Below, piece by piece: positions 7,748 through 16,802 of a stretch of DNA of 64,000 nucleotides; the stretch's first letter is position 1, and each line of letters starts with the position of its first letter. This DNA comes from Phycisphaerae bacterium (lineage in GTDB: Bacteria; Planctomycetota; Phycisphaerae; UBA1845; CAIVHJ01). The notes beneath the pieces were generated by a model. It saw only the letters and a list, made by a program, of their open reading frames with translations, ran no database searches and had not been told where the DNA came from. Location: contig JAJVHX010000008.1 in assembly GCA_022072405.1 (NCBI GenBank), positions 156,154-220,153 of the forward strand. The letters are read 5' to 3'. The position numbers and the translations under genes are program-made.

Positions 7748-10705
7748 ATGCACAAAGCACAGTCTCGTGCCGGAATCCGGGGAATACTAGTTGCCATTAT
7801 GATGATTGGGCAGTCGTTGATCGTTGCCGGGGCGAGTGCCCAGACGGTGCCCTTTTATTCCCTGGGGGCGGAGTTTCAATTCGAGAAGGTAAATAATCAA
7901 CTGCTGATTGCCTTGAAGGGTCAGGTTGAACTGAGTGATCTGGCCATTGATCTGCAGCAGCGGCAGCTGACCTCGTCCATGACCAAGGTTGGGGAGCAGG
8001 TCGTGGCGGTAGAAGTAGCTGAAATCACCCCGGAGTTGATTGCAGAGCTTAAAGCGACGCCGGGTGTGGCGGGTGTGTATCGGGCTTATGATCCCGGTCC
8101 TGGTCCGATGCTCTTCGGTCTGACGGAAGATATTCTGGTACGCTTCAAGTCGGCGCCTTCAGCCGAGGAATTGGCTGATTTTGCTGCCGATTACAGTTTG
8201 CTTCTGCAGGGATCACTGGGATTTCGGAATTACTACAAATTCCATGTGATCGGGGCAGACAGCGGTCAGACGGATGCAATGGTCAAGGCAGCCAATGTCT
8301 ACCTCGATGCCCGGGTGGCCTACGCTCAGGCTGATCTGGTGACGCCGTTGGTGATGCATGAAGTCACGCCAGGCGATGAGGAATTTTATTCCGATCAGTG
8401 GCACCTGGATAATAATGGCAGTTTCGGTTTTCCCGATCTGCCGCACGCGGACATCAGCGTCAAGCAGGCCTGGGAAATTACCGATGGTGCGGGGGCCCGG
8501 GTGGGCATGTTTGATACCGGACTGGATATCAGTCATGAAGACCTGGTGGAGAATTATCTGGGCTTCAGCAATAACGTAATCCCCGGACAGGATGATGCCG
8601 AGCCGATCCCCGATTTTTCCTTTAATTCTGACCACGGTACCGCCGTGATGGGTTTGATCATCGCCGCCGACAATGGTCTGGGGGTGATTGGTGTGGCTCC
8701 GGAAGCCCGCTGGACCGCTACGGGTGGTTTGGAGCAGGGTTTCGGAATTCCCACTTCCGGTCTGATCAATATTTATACTTCGGCGGTTGAAAACCAGGTC
8801 GATGTTCACAACAACAGCTGGGGTGGACCCGTGGAAGAGGCGGTGGTTGACGCCATCAATAACGCCTCATTGGATGGTCGAGACAACAAGGGGATGGTGA
8901 TCGTGTTCGCCCTGGGCAATGCCGGCCAGGAACTCCAGTTGCTTGATGACTACGGAACCTTGCAATCCGTTATCGGCGTCGGCGCTTCCGGACAATCCGA
9001 TACGCGGGCCAGTTACAGCAATTACGGTGCGGAGCTGGATATCATGGGTGCTTCGCTGGGTAATGATGGAGTGGGGCTGGCCACGACCGACCGGGAAGGG
9101 CAGGATGGTTATAACGATGGTACTCTGATCGGTGAACTGGATGATGATAATTACACCAATTCTTTCGGAGGCACTTCGGGGGCTTCGCCGGTGGTCTCCG
9201 GTGTGGCGACCCTGGTGGTCAGCAACAATGGCAACCCTGAACTGAATCGCCACCAGGTGCGGGAATTACTGACTCATACCGCCGATCAGGTTTCGGAAGA
9301 TGATGCCAAATACGATACGATCAGCGGCTTCAGCCCGTTGTATGGATTTGGTCGCATTAATGCTGAAAAAGCGGTAGATGCCGCCGTTGATTCATTAGCC
9401 GGTAATGTCACCTGGCCGGGCGCACCCGCCGATATCAACCTGGACTTCCAGGCGGGTACCGGTGATGTGGAAAGTTCGGTAACGATCAGCTGGCGCCCCA
9501 CAGGCATGCCGGGGGAGGAAGATGGGGACCTGGCTGATACCGACGAAACCGAAATTCTGATTGTTTATTATGCGCCGTCGGGTACGTCTGGCCCTGAAAA
9601 AATTGCCTGGCGCCCGACTGACGGTCAGACGTATGACGGCGGTGATATCAACGATGTCGAAGATGGTGAAACCCCGGATTTCTTCAATCTGGATATGATC
9701 GTGCTGTATCAGGGGCCTGCCGAGGACGCCGGTACGAATCGCCGCCAGGTGACGGATCTGGCTGTCTCCGGTGAGGAGGATTCTCCCCAGCAATTCGGTA
9801 TTTACGCGATCAACTCCAAGCAGCAATATTCATTTGGCGTTCTGATTAACGAACAGGGCGACGTGATCAGTGGTGGCAGTGCGGATACCGGTGATCAATT
9901 CCCCAGTGACGATCCGGGTGGGCGTACGTTGGATCCGGAAATTTATCCGGATCAGCCGGGCGTGAGTGACCCTGTTTCCGTTACGGCCACGGCCAGCACG
10001 TTGGTGGGCTTTGCTCCGCTGAGTGTCGAATTTCACGGTGGGGCGCTTACTCCCAATGAAGTTCTGGATCGCGGTTGGAATTTTGGTGATGGCACCAACA
10101 GTGCCGATCAGAGCATCGCGCATACTTATCAACAACCCGGTAAGTATCTGGCGGTCTTTTTTGCAGAAGATAAATTTGCTGTGGTGACCAAGCGGCTGGA
10201 GATCGAAGTTTTAGATCCCGACACCGGTACGTCGATTCCGGATGCGCCCACCTCTGCCAAGATCAACACTTTGGGTAGCGGGCCCTTTACCGCACCGGAT
10301 GCGCTGGTCCGATTTTCAGTGGACACGACGGGTATTGGTATCGTCCCGGACACGCAAGTCAGTTATTCCTGGGAATTCGGTGATGGCCATATCGCCGAAG
10401 GCCAGACGGTGGAAAACATTTTTGCCAATCCCGGCTTCTTCTCCGTAGTGGTTCGAGTGCGCGAGGAATTTGCCAGCCAGGAAGTTCGTACGTATACGGC
10501 TTCGACCATCGTGGAAATTGAAGGTCCCGCCACGATTACACCGGGGCAAACCAATCCCGATGACGGTAATGAACCGCTGGTATCGGGTGAGGAACCGGCG
10601 GCAGCCAGTGGGATGTGCGGGGCGATGAGCCCAGCTATGGTCTCATTGTTAGGTCTGAGCCTGCTGGGGCTTGGTTGCCAATTCCGTCGCCGTTGCGGTA
10701 GGTGA
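7748..10705 (+). CDS. Exported S8 subtilase with two PKD domains, tandem paralogue
   Basis: About 985 residues, the same architecture as the upstream gene. It has a signal peptide ending near ASAQT, a propeptide-like region carrying the same RAYDPGPGP, and a peptidase S8 domain with Asp256 (MFDTG), His296 (DHGTA) and Ser477 (GGTSGASP). Two PKD domains (GWNFGDG and YSWEFGDG) follow. The C-terminus is SGMCGAMSP, a hydrophobic helix, then RRRCGR. Long stretches match the first copy almost word for word (LADFAADY, WHLDN, GNPELNRHQVRELL), so this is a gene duplication that has since diverged. A strong bidirectional terminator follows 37 bases after the stop. Confidence 0.9.
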   Translation: MHKAQSRAGIRGILVAIMMIGQSLIVAGASAQTVPFYSLGAEFQFEKVNNQLLIALKGQVELSDLAIDLQQRQLTSSMTKVGEQVVAVEVAEITPELIAELKATPGVAGVYRAYDPGPGPMLFGLTEDILVRFKSAPSAEELADFAADYSLLLQGSLGFRNYYKFHVIGADSGQTDAMVKAANVYLDARVAYAQADLVTPLVMHEVTPGDEEFYSDQWHLDNNGSFGFPDLPHADISVKQAWEITDGAGARVGMFDTGLDISHEDLVENYLGFSNNVIPGQDDAEPIPDFSFNSDHGTAVMGLIIAADNGLGVIGVAPEARWTATGGLEQGFGIPTSGLINIYTSAVENQVDVHNNSWGGPVEEAVVDAINNASLDGRDNKGMVIVFALGNAGQELQLLDDYGTLQSVIGVGASGQSDTRASYSNYGAELDIMGASLGNDGVGLATTDREGQDGYNDGTLIGELDDDNYTNSFGGTSGASPVVSGVATLVVSNNGNPELNRHQVRELLTHTADQVSEDDAKYDTISGFSPLYGFGRINAEKAVDAAVDSLAGNVTWPGAPADINLDFQAGTGDVESSVTISWRPTGMPGEEDGDLADTDETEILIVYYAPSGTSGPEKIAWRPTDGQTYDGGDINDVEDGETPDFFNLDMIVLYQGPAEDAGTNRRQVTDLAVSGEEDSPQQFGIYAINSKQQYSFGVLINEQGDVISGGSADTGDQFPSDDPGGRTLDPEIYPDQPGVSDPVSVTATASTLVGFAPLSVEFHGGALTPNEVLDRGWNFGDGTNSADQSIAHTYQQPGKYLAVFFAEDKFAVVTKRLEIEVLDPDTGTSIPDAPTSAKINTLGSGPFTAPDALVRFSVDTTGIGIVPDTQVSYSWEFGDGHIAEGQTVENIFANPGFFSVVVRVREEFASQEVRTYTASTIVEIEGPATITPGQTNPDDGNEPLVSGEEPAAASGMCGAMSPAMVSLLGLSLLGLGCQFRRRCGR

Positions 10706-10741
10706 GTGATGATTTAGCACAGTTGGTTACTGCACGCATCA

Positions 10742-10769
10742 AAGCCCGGATCACTTCCGGGCTTTTTTT
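10742..10769. terminator. Bidirectional rho-independent terminator
   Basis: A 9-bp stem AAGCCCGGA / TCCGGGCTT with a short loop is followed by seven T on the + strand and preceded by A on the other side. It sits between the convergent subtilase and enoyl-CoA hydratase genes and touches the stop codon of the latter. Confidence 0.85.
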
Positions 10770-11481
10770 ATGTGGAAGGTTCATGCGGCAGATAGAGCCG
10801 GAGTTCGCGTTCGTTCGCATTTTCAGTAGCATTCGTCGAGCAGTCGAATAGCCAGCGCTTGGTGCGACTGACGGCTTCCGGCGGAATGAGCAGTAAATCC
10901 TCAGCGAGCCTACGACAGCGCGGCAGCAGATCGGCGGGCTTGGTGATTTCATCCACCAGACCCATCTGCAATGCCCGGGTGCTGGTGATCAGTTCGCCGG
11001 TGAGCAGCAGATTGCGGGCCTGTCGCTCCCCGACCTGGCGGAGCAGCGCCGGCATCACCAGCGCGGCTACTCGACCGTTACGCAACTCGGGGTAGCCGAT
11101 GCGGGCATGTTCCGAAGCCACGACCAGATCACACGCCGTCATCAAAGCAGCTCCACCACCGACGGCAAAGCCATTGATCGCGGCGATCACTATGGAGTCC
11201 ATCTGTTCAATGCTGTGCAGTAACGCCTGCAGGTGGCGTAATAAATCGGGGGGGTGTTGCCGGCGGTCTTCTTCGGTCAATTCATTGATATCCAGTCCGG
11301 CGCAAAACGCCGACCCCTGGCCGGTCAACAGCAGGACGCGCGTACCGTCCTTCGCGGCGGTATCCAGGGCCTTTTGCAGGGCGATCAGCAGCTCGGTGTT
11401 CAGTGCATTGCGTTTTTCCGGACGCCACAGCGTGACGATTCGCCATCCACCAAGCTCTTCGACTGCCAGTAACGATGACAT
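10768..11481 (-). CDS. Enoyl-CoA hydratase/isomerase family protein
   Basis: A 237-residue crotonase-fold protein. The oxyanion-hole segments are visible: SAFCAGLDINEL and INGFAVGGGAALMTACDLVVAS. The glutamate position of hydratases is in GYPELRNG (a Glu is present before the turn), compatible with hydration of 2-enoyl-CoA, though family members also isomerise or hydrolyse. It is slightly shorter than the usual 255-260 residues. It lies upstream on the map of the methylcitrate-type genes on the same strand. A second, unrelated copy occurs at 28128-28889. Likely role: fatty-acid or branched-chain acyl-CoA degradation. Confidence 0.85.
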   Translation of the reverse strand: MSSLLAVEELGGWRIVTLWRPEKRNALNTELLIALQKALDTAAKDGTRVLLLTGQGSAFCAGLDINELTEEDRRQHPPDLLRHLQALLHSIEQMDSIVIAAINGFAVGGGAALMTACDLVVASEHARIGYPELRNGRVAALVMPALLRQVGERQARNLLLTGELITSTRALQMGLVDEITKPADLLPRCRRLAEDLLLIPPEAVSRTKRWLFDCSTNATENANERELRLYLPHEPST

Positions 11482-11563
11482 CGCTGCTCCTCATCGAGCA
11501 AACATGATCCGCCAGATATGTCCGGCTGTATCCATCTTCATCAGTCAGGTCGAGGATGATCGA

Positions 11564-12694
11564 TTAATCGGCGATACCTCGCTGAACAAGGGGAATGTAA
11601 GGTCGGTTGGCATAACCCGTGTAACGACTGCGCGGCCGGATAATGCGATTATTAAAATGCTGTTCAATGGCATGAGCACACCAGCCCACAACCCGGCTGG
11701 CGACGAACAGCGGCGTATAGATTTCTATCGGCAGCTTCAACAGGTAATAAGTCAGGCCGCAGGGATAATCGAGATTGGGGAAAATGTGTTTTTCCTGGTC
11801 CATGGTATTTTTGACGGCGTCGTAGATACCGAGCCATTTCGTTTCACCGAGGCGGGCGGCCAACGCGCGCATGCGGGCTTCGAGGATATGGGCCCGGTGA
11901 TCGCCGTGTTTATAGACCCGGTGACCAAAGCCCATGATCTTACCCTTGCTGGCGATGGTGTCGAGCGTCCACTGCCGGGCCTGATCAGCAGAATCGAATT
12001 GCTGGAGCATTTCCATCGCTTCCTCATTGGCTCCACCATGCAGCGGACCTTTGAGCGCCCCGATTCCGCCGACCACACAGGAGATCAGATCGGACAGGGT
12101 GCTGGCGGTGACTCGGGCGACGAAAGTGCTGGCGTTGAATTCATGTTCCATGTAGAGAATCAGCGTGAGGTCCAGCAGGCGGGCGGCTTCGGGATCGGGG
12201 ATTTCGCCGCGGAGCATATAGAGAATCTGTTCCGCGTGCGTCAACCCGGGCTTGGGGGCGAGAGGATCCTGGCCATGTTTGATCCGCTGCCAGGTGGTGA
12301 TCAGGCTGCCAATGCGGCTGATCAGATGGATGGTGCGGTGATGCCAGGCGGAACGATCCTCGCCCGGTACCGGGTCGAAGTGGCCTACGGCTGAAGTCGC
12401 CGAACGCAGCACCGCCATCGCATTCGTGGTGCGAGGTATCTGTCGCAGGATTTCCACCATCGGCTTGGGCAGTGCTCGATGCTCATCCAGCACGCGCCGA
12501 AATTCCTGCAGTTGTGCTTTGTCCGGCAGCTCCCCGTGCAGCACCAGATAGGCGGTTTCCTCAAATGTGGAATGCTGGGCCAAGTCGCTGATGCTGTAAC
12601 CGCGATAGAATAATCCGCCCTGTTCCACGCTGCAGACTTCGGTTTCGCCGGCGATCACGCCTTCCAGGCCGGGACTGTATATTTCCTGCGTCAT
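11564..12694 (-). CDS. prpC: Citrate / 2-methylcitrate synthase
   Basis: A 376-residue type-II-short citrate synthase. The catalytic residues are seen in GPLHGGAN (His), the family signature GFGHRVYK (His) and NLDYPCG (Asp). It condenses acetyl-CoA or propionyl-CoA with oxaloacetate. The gene ends 15 bases after the methylisocitrate lyase gene on the same strand, which favours the methylcitrate-cycle role; activity on acetyl-CoA is equally possible from sequence. The start at 12694 places the conserved opening YSPGLEGVIAGETEVCSV at the N-terminus, as in Bacillus and archaeal homologues. The gene symbol is given from context, so treat it as probable. Confidence 0.88.
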   Translation of the reverse strand: MTQEIYSPGLEGVIAGETEVCSVEQGGLFYRGYSISDLAQHSTFEETAYLVLHGELPDKAQLQEFRRVLDEHRALPKPMVEILRQIPRTTNAMAVLRSATSAVGHFDPVPGEDRSAWHHRTIHLISRIGSLITTWQRIKHGQDPLAPKPGLTHAEQILYMLRGEIPDPEAARLLDLTLILYMEHEFNASTFVARVTASTLSDLISCVVGGIGALKGPLHGGANEEAMEMLQQFDSADQARQWTLDTIASKGKIMGFGHRVYKHGDHRAHILEARMRALAARLGETKWLGIYDAVKNTMDQEKHIFPNLDYPCGLTYYLLKLPIEIYTPLFVASRVVGWCAHAIEQHFNNRIIRPRSRYTGYANRPYIPLVQRGIAD

Positions 12695-12709
12695 ACCTTC
12701 TCCATCATT

Positions 12710-13567
12710 TCAGGGTTGGTAATCGAGCAGATCATACAGCTCCTGTCGCGTCTGCATCTGCCCCAGTATCGATTGTTGTGAACCTTCACGCCGCAGCACC
12801 TCCAGCGCATTGCTCGCTGCCTGCATCATGATCCGCTGCAGTGTGACCGGGAAGATAACGATCCTGTAGCCGAGCTGGGTCCATTCCTCGACCGGTAGAT
12901 AGGGAGTCTGGCCGAATTCGGTCATGTTGGCCAGCAGGAGGGTCGGTACATCACGGGAAAAACGGGTCAACTCTTCGCGGTTCTGTAATGCTTCAGGGAA
13001 GATGCCATCCGCACCGGCAGCGAGGTAGCGATGGGCGCGGGCCACGGCATCATCGTAGTTGGTGACGCCACGGGCATCGGTCCGGGCGAGAAGGATAAAA
13101 TTGGGGTCAGTGACGGCTGCTCGGGCGGCCGAGATTTTCGCGCAGAATTCATCAACCGGCACCAGCGTTTTGCCGCCGAGGTGGCCACAGCGTTTGGGAA
13201 ACTGCTGGTCTTCGAGATGAATGGCGCTGACACCGGCCTCGTAAAGTTCGAGTACCGTCCGGGCGACACCCTCGGCACTATCAATAAAGCCGGTATCCGC
13301 ATCCATTAGGATCGGCAGGCTGCACGCACGGGCGATTTGCCGGGCATGTGTGCAGGCTTCGGTCAGGGTCATCAGGCCGATATCAGGTACCCCGCCCAAG
13401 CTGTTGGCCAGCACCGCCCCGGATAAATAGAGCCCCGTAAAACCGGCACGCTCGATGGCTCGTGCGGTCAGCGCATTGACCGCACCGGGCAAGACGACCG
13501 TACCCTGTTGCAGGGTTTGACGGAGTTTTGCGGTGCGAGTTTCGGACTGAATGGGCATCAGCTTCAT
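12710..13567 (-). CDS. prpB: Methylisocitrate lyase (isocitrate lyase/PEP mutase family)
   Basis: A 285-residue TIM-barrel lyase. The key motif KRCGHLGGK appears at about residues 120-130, and LMDADTGF supplies the metal-binding Asp residues. PrpB cleaves 2-methylisocitrate to pyruvate and succinate. KRCGH with this length is the PrpB type rather than the longer isocitrate lyase (KKCGH in a ~430-residue chain). It is transcribed just ahead of the citrate/methylcitrate synthase gene (15 bases apart), forming a two-gene operon. Together with the MmgE/PrpD gene at 16803 it gives most of a propionate-degrading methylcitrate cycle. Confidence 0.88.
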   Translation of the reverse strand: MKLMPIQSETRTAKLRQTLQQGTVVLPGAVNALTARAIERAGFTGLYLSGAVLANSLGGVPDIGLMTLTEACTHARQIARACSLPILMDADTGFIDSAEGVARTVLELYEAGVSAIHLEDQQFPKRCGHLGGKTLVPVDEFCAKISAARAAVTDPNFILLARTDARGVTNYDDAVARAHRYLAAGADGIFPEALQNREELTRFSRDVPTLLLANMTEFGQTPYLPVEEWTQLGYRIVIFPVTLQRIMMQAASNALEVLRREGSQQSILGQMQTRQELYDLLDYQP

Positions 13568-13582
13568 AACTTATCGAGATTG

Positions 13583-14290
13583 TTATTTAGTTGTCGATTT
13601 GACCTGTGACATCACATACATCATTTCGCGGGCGATCTGCGCACAGCGTTCATCGTAGCGCTGCTGTTCCTCGGGAGTGTCGTCGGCTGCTTTGGGGTCG
13701 TCGTATGGCAGGGCCTGTCGATATATGGCGCCATTTACCAGTGGGCATTGTTTATCTGCCTGGCTGCACACCATGATCGCGGTAAAATCGGCAGTGGGGT
13801 TTGGCGGCTGGTCATACCGTTTGGAAAAGCAATCCATGGCGGTGCTCTGGAGACTGAATTTGACGGTATAGACCGGATTATTATCTTCGCCGCCGGTGCG
13901 TTCGATAATGAATCCGGCGCGTTGCAGCGCAGCCACGGCCCGGGGATTAAATGCCGTGGCTTCCGTGCCGCCCGAAAAAGTCTGTACTTGTGTGAATCCA
14001 TACACTTCGGCAGCGGTAGCGGCCCAGATTTGCGCCAGGTGGCTGCGACGGGAGTTATGCGTGCAGACGAAAACGAGCCTGGCTGACTGGTTGTCCTGCA
14101 GTTGCTTGGAGATGTTATCGGCCAGCAGCTTCAACTGCGTCTGACGCTCAGTAGGGATCTGCTCAAATTCACCGGCTCGTGTTTGTACATATTTCGCTAA
14201 CTCCGGGTTTAGGGGAGCAGTGTTTACAGCGGTGGGATCATTGAACGATAACACAGCTGACAGGAATAGCACCACAGCGATTGATTTCAT
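13583..14290 (-). CDS. Exported low-molecular-weight phosphatase / arsenate reductase-like protein
   Basis: About 235 residues, taking the ATG at 14290 because CCAGGAGC stands just before it. A hydrophobic N-terminus (KSIAVVLFLSAVLSF) then acts as signal peptide. The core matches the LMW protein-tyrosine-phosphatase/ArsC fold. The P-loop is VCTHNSRRSHLA (C-x5-R, about residues 80-90), followed by FSGGTEATAFNPRAVAAL and a late Asp in LPYDDPK. Cytosolic LMW-PTPs lack a signal peptide, so a periplasmic form is unusual. The substrate (phosphotyrosine, phospho-sugar or arsenate) cannot be decided. It follows the prpB gene by 15 bases but reads as its own unit. Confidence 0.75.
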   Translation of the reverse strand: MKSIAVVLFLSAVLSFNDPTAVNTAPLNPELAKYVQTRAGEFEQIPTERQTQLKLLADNISKQLQDNQSARLVFVCTHNSRRSHLAQIWAATAAEVYGFTQVQTFSGGTEATAFNPRAVAALQRAGFIIERTGGEDNNPVYTVKFSLQSTAMDCFSKRYDQPPNPTADFTAIMVCSQADKQCPLVNGAIYRQALPYDDPKAADDTPEEQQRYDERCAQIAREMMYVMSQVKSTTK

Positions 14291-14477
14291 GCTCGGCTCC
14301 TGGAAAATGATATATAACCTGAAGAAGCGTAGGAACATTATATCGCTGGCAAATATTCCAGCCAAATAATTGAATGACTCTGATGGTTCATTCGGATTGC
14401 AGTGTATGCAGCCGGACGCTTGGGGATATGCTGTTGATCGGGGAACATGAATGTATGCTATATCCGGGTAACGAAAG

Positions 14478-14510
14478 CAGCCCGGAGGGTTGATGAACCG
14501 CTCCGGGCTG
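14478..14510 (-). terminator. Rho-independent terminator after the anchored protein gene
   Basis: CAGCCCGGAG / CTCCGGGCTG form a 10-bp stem with an inner GGTT/AACC continuation and GATG loop. On the minus strand it is followed by CTTTCGTT. It lies 25 bases beyond the stop of the gene ending at 14535. Confidence 0.7.
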
Positions 14511-14534
14511 TGTGGTAGTAAATCGGCGTGAGTG

Positions 14535-15719
14535 TTATTTGAGGCGCGGGCGGCGAACCAGTCCGACCAGCAGCATGCTCATCAGCATGGCGCTGCCCAC
14601 ACCACTGCCGCACACGCCGGAAGCACTATTGATTCCGCTACCCTCCAGCACAGGCGTTTCTGGGTTTTCCGGTTCAACGATTTCCGGTTCCTGCGGTTCT
14701 TCAACCTGCTCCTCATCTTCGATCACTTCCTCAATCACCGGTTCTTCATCAACAGGCTCTTCTTCTTCGAACTCGTCAATGATCGCTTCCTCATCCTGAG
14801 CATCTTCTTCAATCATTTCTTCGTCCATCTGCTCCTCGTCAATGACTTCATCCTCTTCGACCGGTTCTTCAATTTCTTCTGGAGCATCGATCGGTTCCGG
14901 CTGGGGCGGTATAGCCTGCCCTTCCAGCGTATTACTGAACAGGCCGAAACTTTCCGGGCTGGAGAGGCTCAGCGTCATATACTTGATGCCTTCGCTGGTC
15001 GGAGTAAAAGTAATGAGCAGGGTGGCTGATGACGCCGGCGGCAGTGAACCTTCATCGAGCAGAATCACTGCGTACTGGCTCACATCCAGACCGCCCACGA
15101 GAATGGAAGCAGCGTTGGTCAGCGTTAGCGGTGCATTGCCGATGTTGGTCAGTTCCAGTTCCACGCTGCTGCTGCTGCCGGCGGGCGTATCGGGCAGCAG
15201 GTAGTGGAATCCGTTGGGGATCACTCCTTCCGCATCGCTGACTTCCAGGGCATAGACCGGATCGACCGCTTCGGCTTCGATGGTGTTGCTGAACACGCCC
15301 CACAGGGTCGGCGTGGACAAGGTGAAGGTCATATATTTGGTTCCCAGACTGGTGGGATTAAAGGTGATCGCGATGGTGGCAACTTCACCGGGTTCCAGAA
15401 TCGTATCGCTGAGCGGACCCACCAGATATTGATCGGTATGGGCACCACCCAGGCTCAGCGCACTCATGGCGCTGAAATCCAGCGCCTCATCACCGATGTT
15501 TTCAATGGACCATACTTCACTGATACTGACGCCAATGGGGCTGGATTCCATCGGATAATGGAAACCCTGGGCCACGGTTTGGCCAAGGGAATCGGTCACC
15601 AGCACTGCCTGGACAGCCTGTGCACTGGCGACACTGCTCATCAGCGTTCCCACCAGGGCCACAATCATGAGGGGTTTCCGACGGCCTCTTATTGGTAATA
15701 CGTGCTCGCGGATCTTCAT
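14535..15719 (-). CDS. Exported choice-of-anchor-D-type repeat protein with acidic tail and C-terminal anchor
   Basis: About 394 residues from the ATG at 15719, which has AAGGAG just upstream and yields a signal peptide ending in ASAQA. Two ~105-residue Ig-like repeats follow. Each runs from an xQGFHYP/PNGFHYL opening through IGDEAL/IGNAPL and ends with the shared SLGTKYMTF / SEGIKYMTL motif. This is the ASH/choice-of-anchor-D pattern. Residues ~270-345 are an extreme acidic stretch (mostly Glu/Asp/Val/Ile/Pro). The C-terminus is SGVCGSGVGS, a hydrophobic helix, then RRPRLK, resembling the ends of both subtilases. Likely a cell-surface structural or adhesive protein; no enzymatic motif. Confidence 0.75.
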   Translation of the reverse strand: MKIREHVLPIRGRRKPLMIVALVGTLMSSVASAQAVQAVLVTDSLGQTVAQGFHYPMESSPIGVSISEVWSIENIGDEALDFSAMSALSLGGAHTDQYLVGPLSDTILEPGEVATIAITFNPTSLGTKYMTFTLSTPTLWGVFSNTIEAEAVDPVYALEVSDAEGVIPNGFHYLLPDTPAGSSSSVELELTNIGNAPLTLTNAASILVGGLDVSQYAVILLDEGSLPPASSATLLITFTPTSEGIKYMTLSLSSPESFGLFSNTLEGQAIPPQPEPIDAPEEIEEPVEEDEVIDEEQMDEEMIEEDAQDEEAIIDEFEEEEPVDEEPVIEEVIEDEEQVEEPQEPEIVEPENPETPVLEGSGINSASGVCGSGVGSAMLMSMLLVGLVRRPRLK

Positions 15720-16093
15720 GGCTCTTCTCCTTGCCTGATGATACAGGCGATGTTGGTTCGTCAAATTCACCCCCGAAGTGGGGAGTCATTGTACCATGTC
15801 CGCGTATAGAACAATTTTTGTGCCATTATCCGGTGGCAATCGTTGTCGTGTCGTAAAGCATTGTATGGCAATATGTAAAGAATCGACTAGCCAGTCAGTC
15901 GTCTGCACCGCTGACCCGTTAGCGGCCAGTTGCCCAATTGGGGATGAATTGGGCTAGGGTGATTGATGATTTTTTCAGCGACTAAAGGTTGCTTGAGAAT
16001 TGCGAAAATTGGATGCGCGCGGGTTAACAGCCACCTGCCTTGCGAAGTACGCAGACAGGCGGCTCATTGAATTATAAAACCGCTTCCCGATAT
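15720..16093. repeat. Intergenic region with degenerate REP/MITE end
   Basis: This 374-base gap has no gene. At about 16,028-16,086 it contains a hairpin-like CACCTGCC...GCAGACAGGCGG. That is followed by GGCTCATTGAATTATAAAAC, nearly the same right-hand end as the ~80-bp repeat at 32839-32919. It therefore looks like a decayed or recombined copy of that repeat. The rest should hold the promoter of the anchored-protein gene, which I cannot define. Confidence 0.5.
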
Positions 16094-16762
16094 TTATTTA
16101 CGATGCAGTTTTTCCACCCACTGAATGGCTTGGTTATCGTCATACATTTGGCCGGACTTTTCAACATCACTACCGACGAATCGGAAGAAATCCCAATAAC
16201 GATTGTCGTAGCAGATCTGCAAAGTAGTCATTCCGTTACGTGTCAGGCAGAAGACCGGTGCCGGGCCATTGTCTGCCGGATCATATTTCAGGGCGACCTC
16301 CGGATCGCTGTTCATTTCTTTAGCGACCAGTTGATAGGTCGATAAGGTGTCCGCGGTCGCCTGATGCGGGGCGTAGTGATCATCCGCTGGAGCGGAATTC
16401 GCGCAGGCGGAGTCGGGTACTTTCTCCAGTGCCACACGCAGGTGGACATCCTTCTTTTCGTTGTCATCTTCCAGCACGCCGCTGTAAGAATAGATGTCCA
16501 GAATGATGACCTCATGGCCATCCAGTTCTGCCGGGCGGATATTCAGCACGGTGCGATAGTCGCGTTGTATCATGGCCCATTGGCCGGCGATCGGGTCTCC
16601 GGTGGCAGCATCTTTCTGATTGACCAGTCGCGTGAAATGGCCGGAACCTTCCCAGATACCGAAAGGCGGCTGGCCGGGATGAGCAGTGGCGCATCCCATG
16701 CTCAACGCCAGACTGCAAACAGCAGACCATTGAACCATTCGGCAGATCATTCGGCGGATCAT
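16094..16762 (-). CDS. Predicted lipoprotein of unknown function
   Basis: About 222 residues from the ATG at 16762, chosen because GGAGG lies seven bases upstream. The N-terminus is basic, then hydrophobic, and ends in a lipobox (ALSMGC), so the mature protein should be lipid-anchored at Cys. The rest contains GIWEGSGHF near the start and repeated acidic/aromatic segments (LDIYSYSGVLEDDNEKKDVHL, DNRYWDFFRFVG). I recognise no family. It ends where the MmgE/PrpD gene region begins but is read separately; that gene ends at 16803, 41 bases from the start here, on the same strand. Confidence 0.7.
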   Translation of the reverse strand: MIRRMICRMVQWSAVCSLALSMGCATAHPGQPPFGIWEGSGHFTRLVNQKDAATGDPIAGQWAMIQRDYRTVLNIRPAELDGHEVIILDIYSYSGVLEDDNEKKDVHLRVALEKVPDSACANSAPADDHYAPHQATADTLSTYQLVAKEMNSDPEVALKYDPADNGPAPVFCLTRNGMTTLQICYDNRYWDFFRFVGSDVEKSGQMYDDNQAIQWVEKLHRK

Positions 16763-16802
16763 GGGCATTCCTCCAGAATCAATAAGTTGAGAGAACAGCC
16801 GC

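Noticed and set aside
14760..14900. Acidic stretch of the anchored protein as a separate repeat element
   Set aside because: It is a low-complexity Glu/Asp segment in frame with its protein; nucleotide repeats are not exact.
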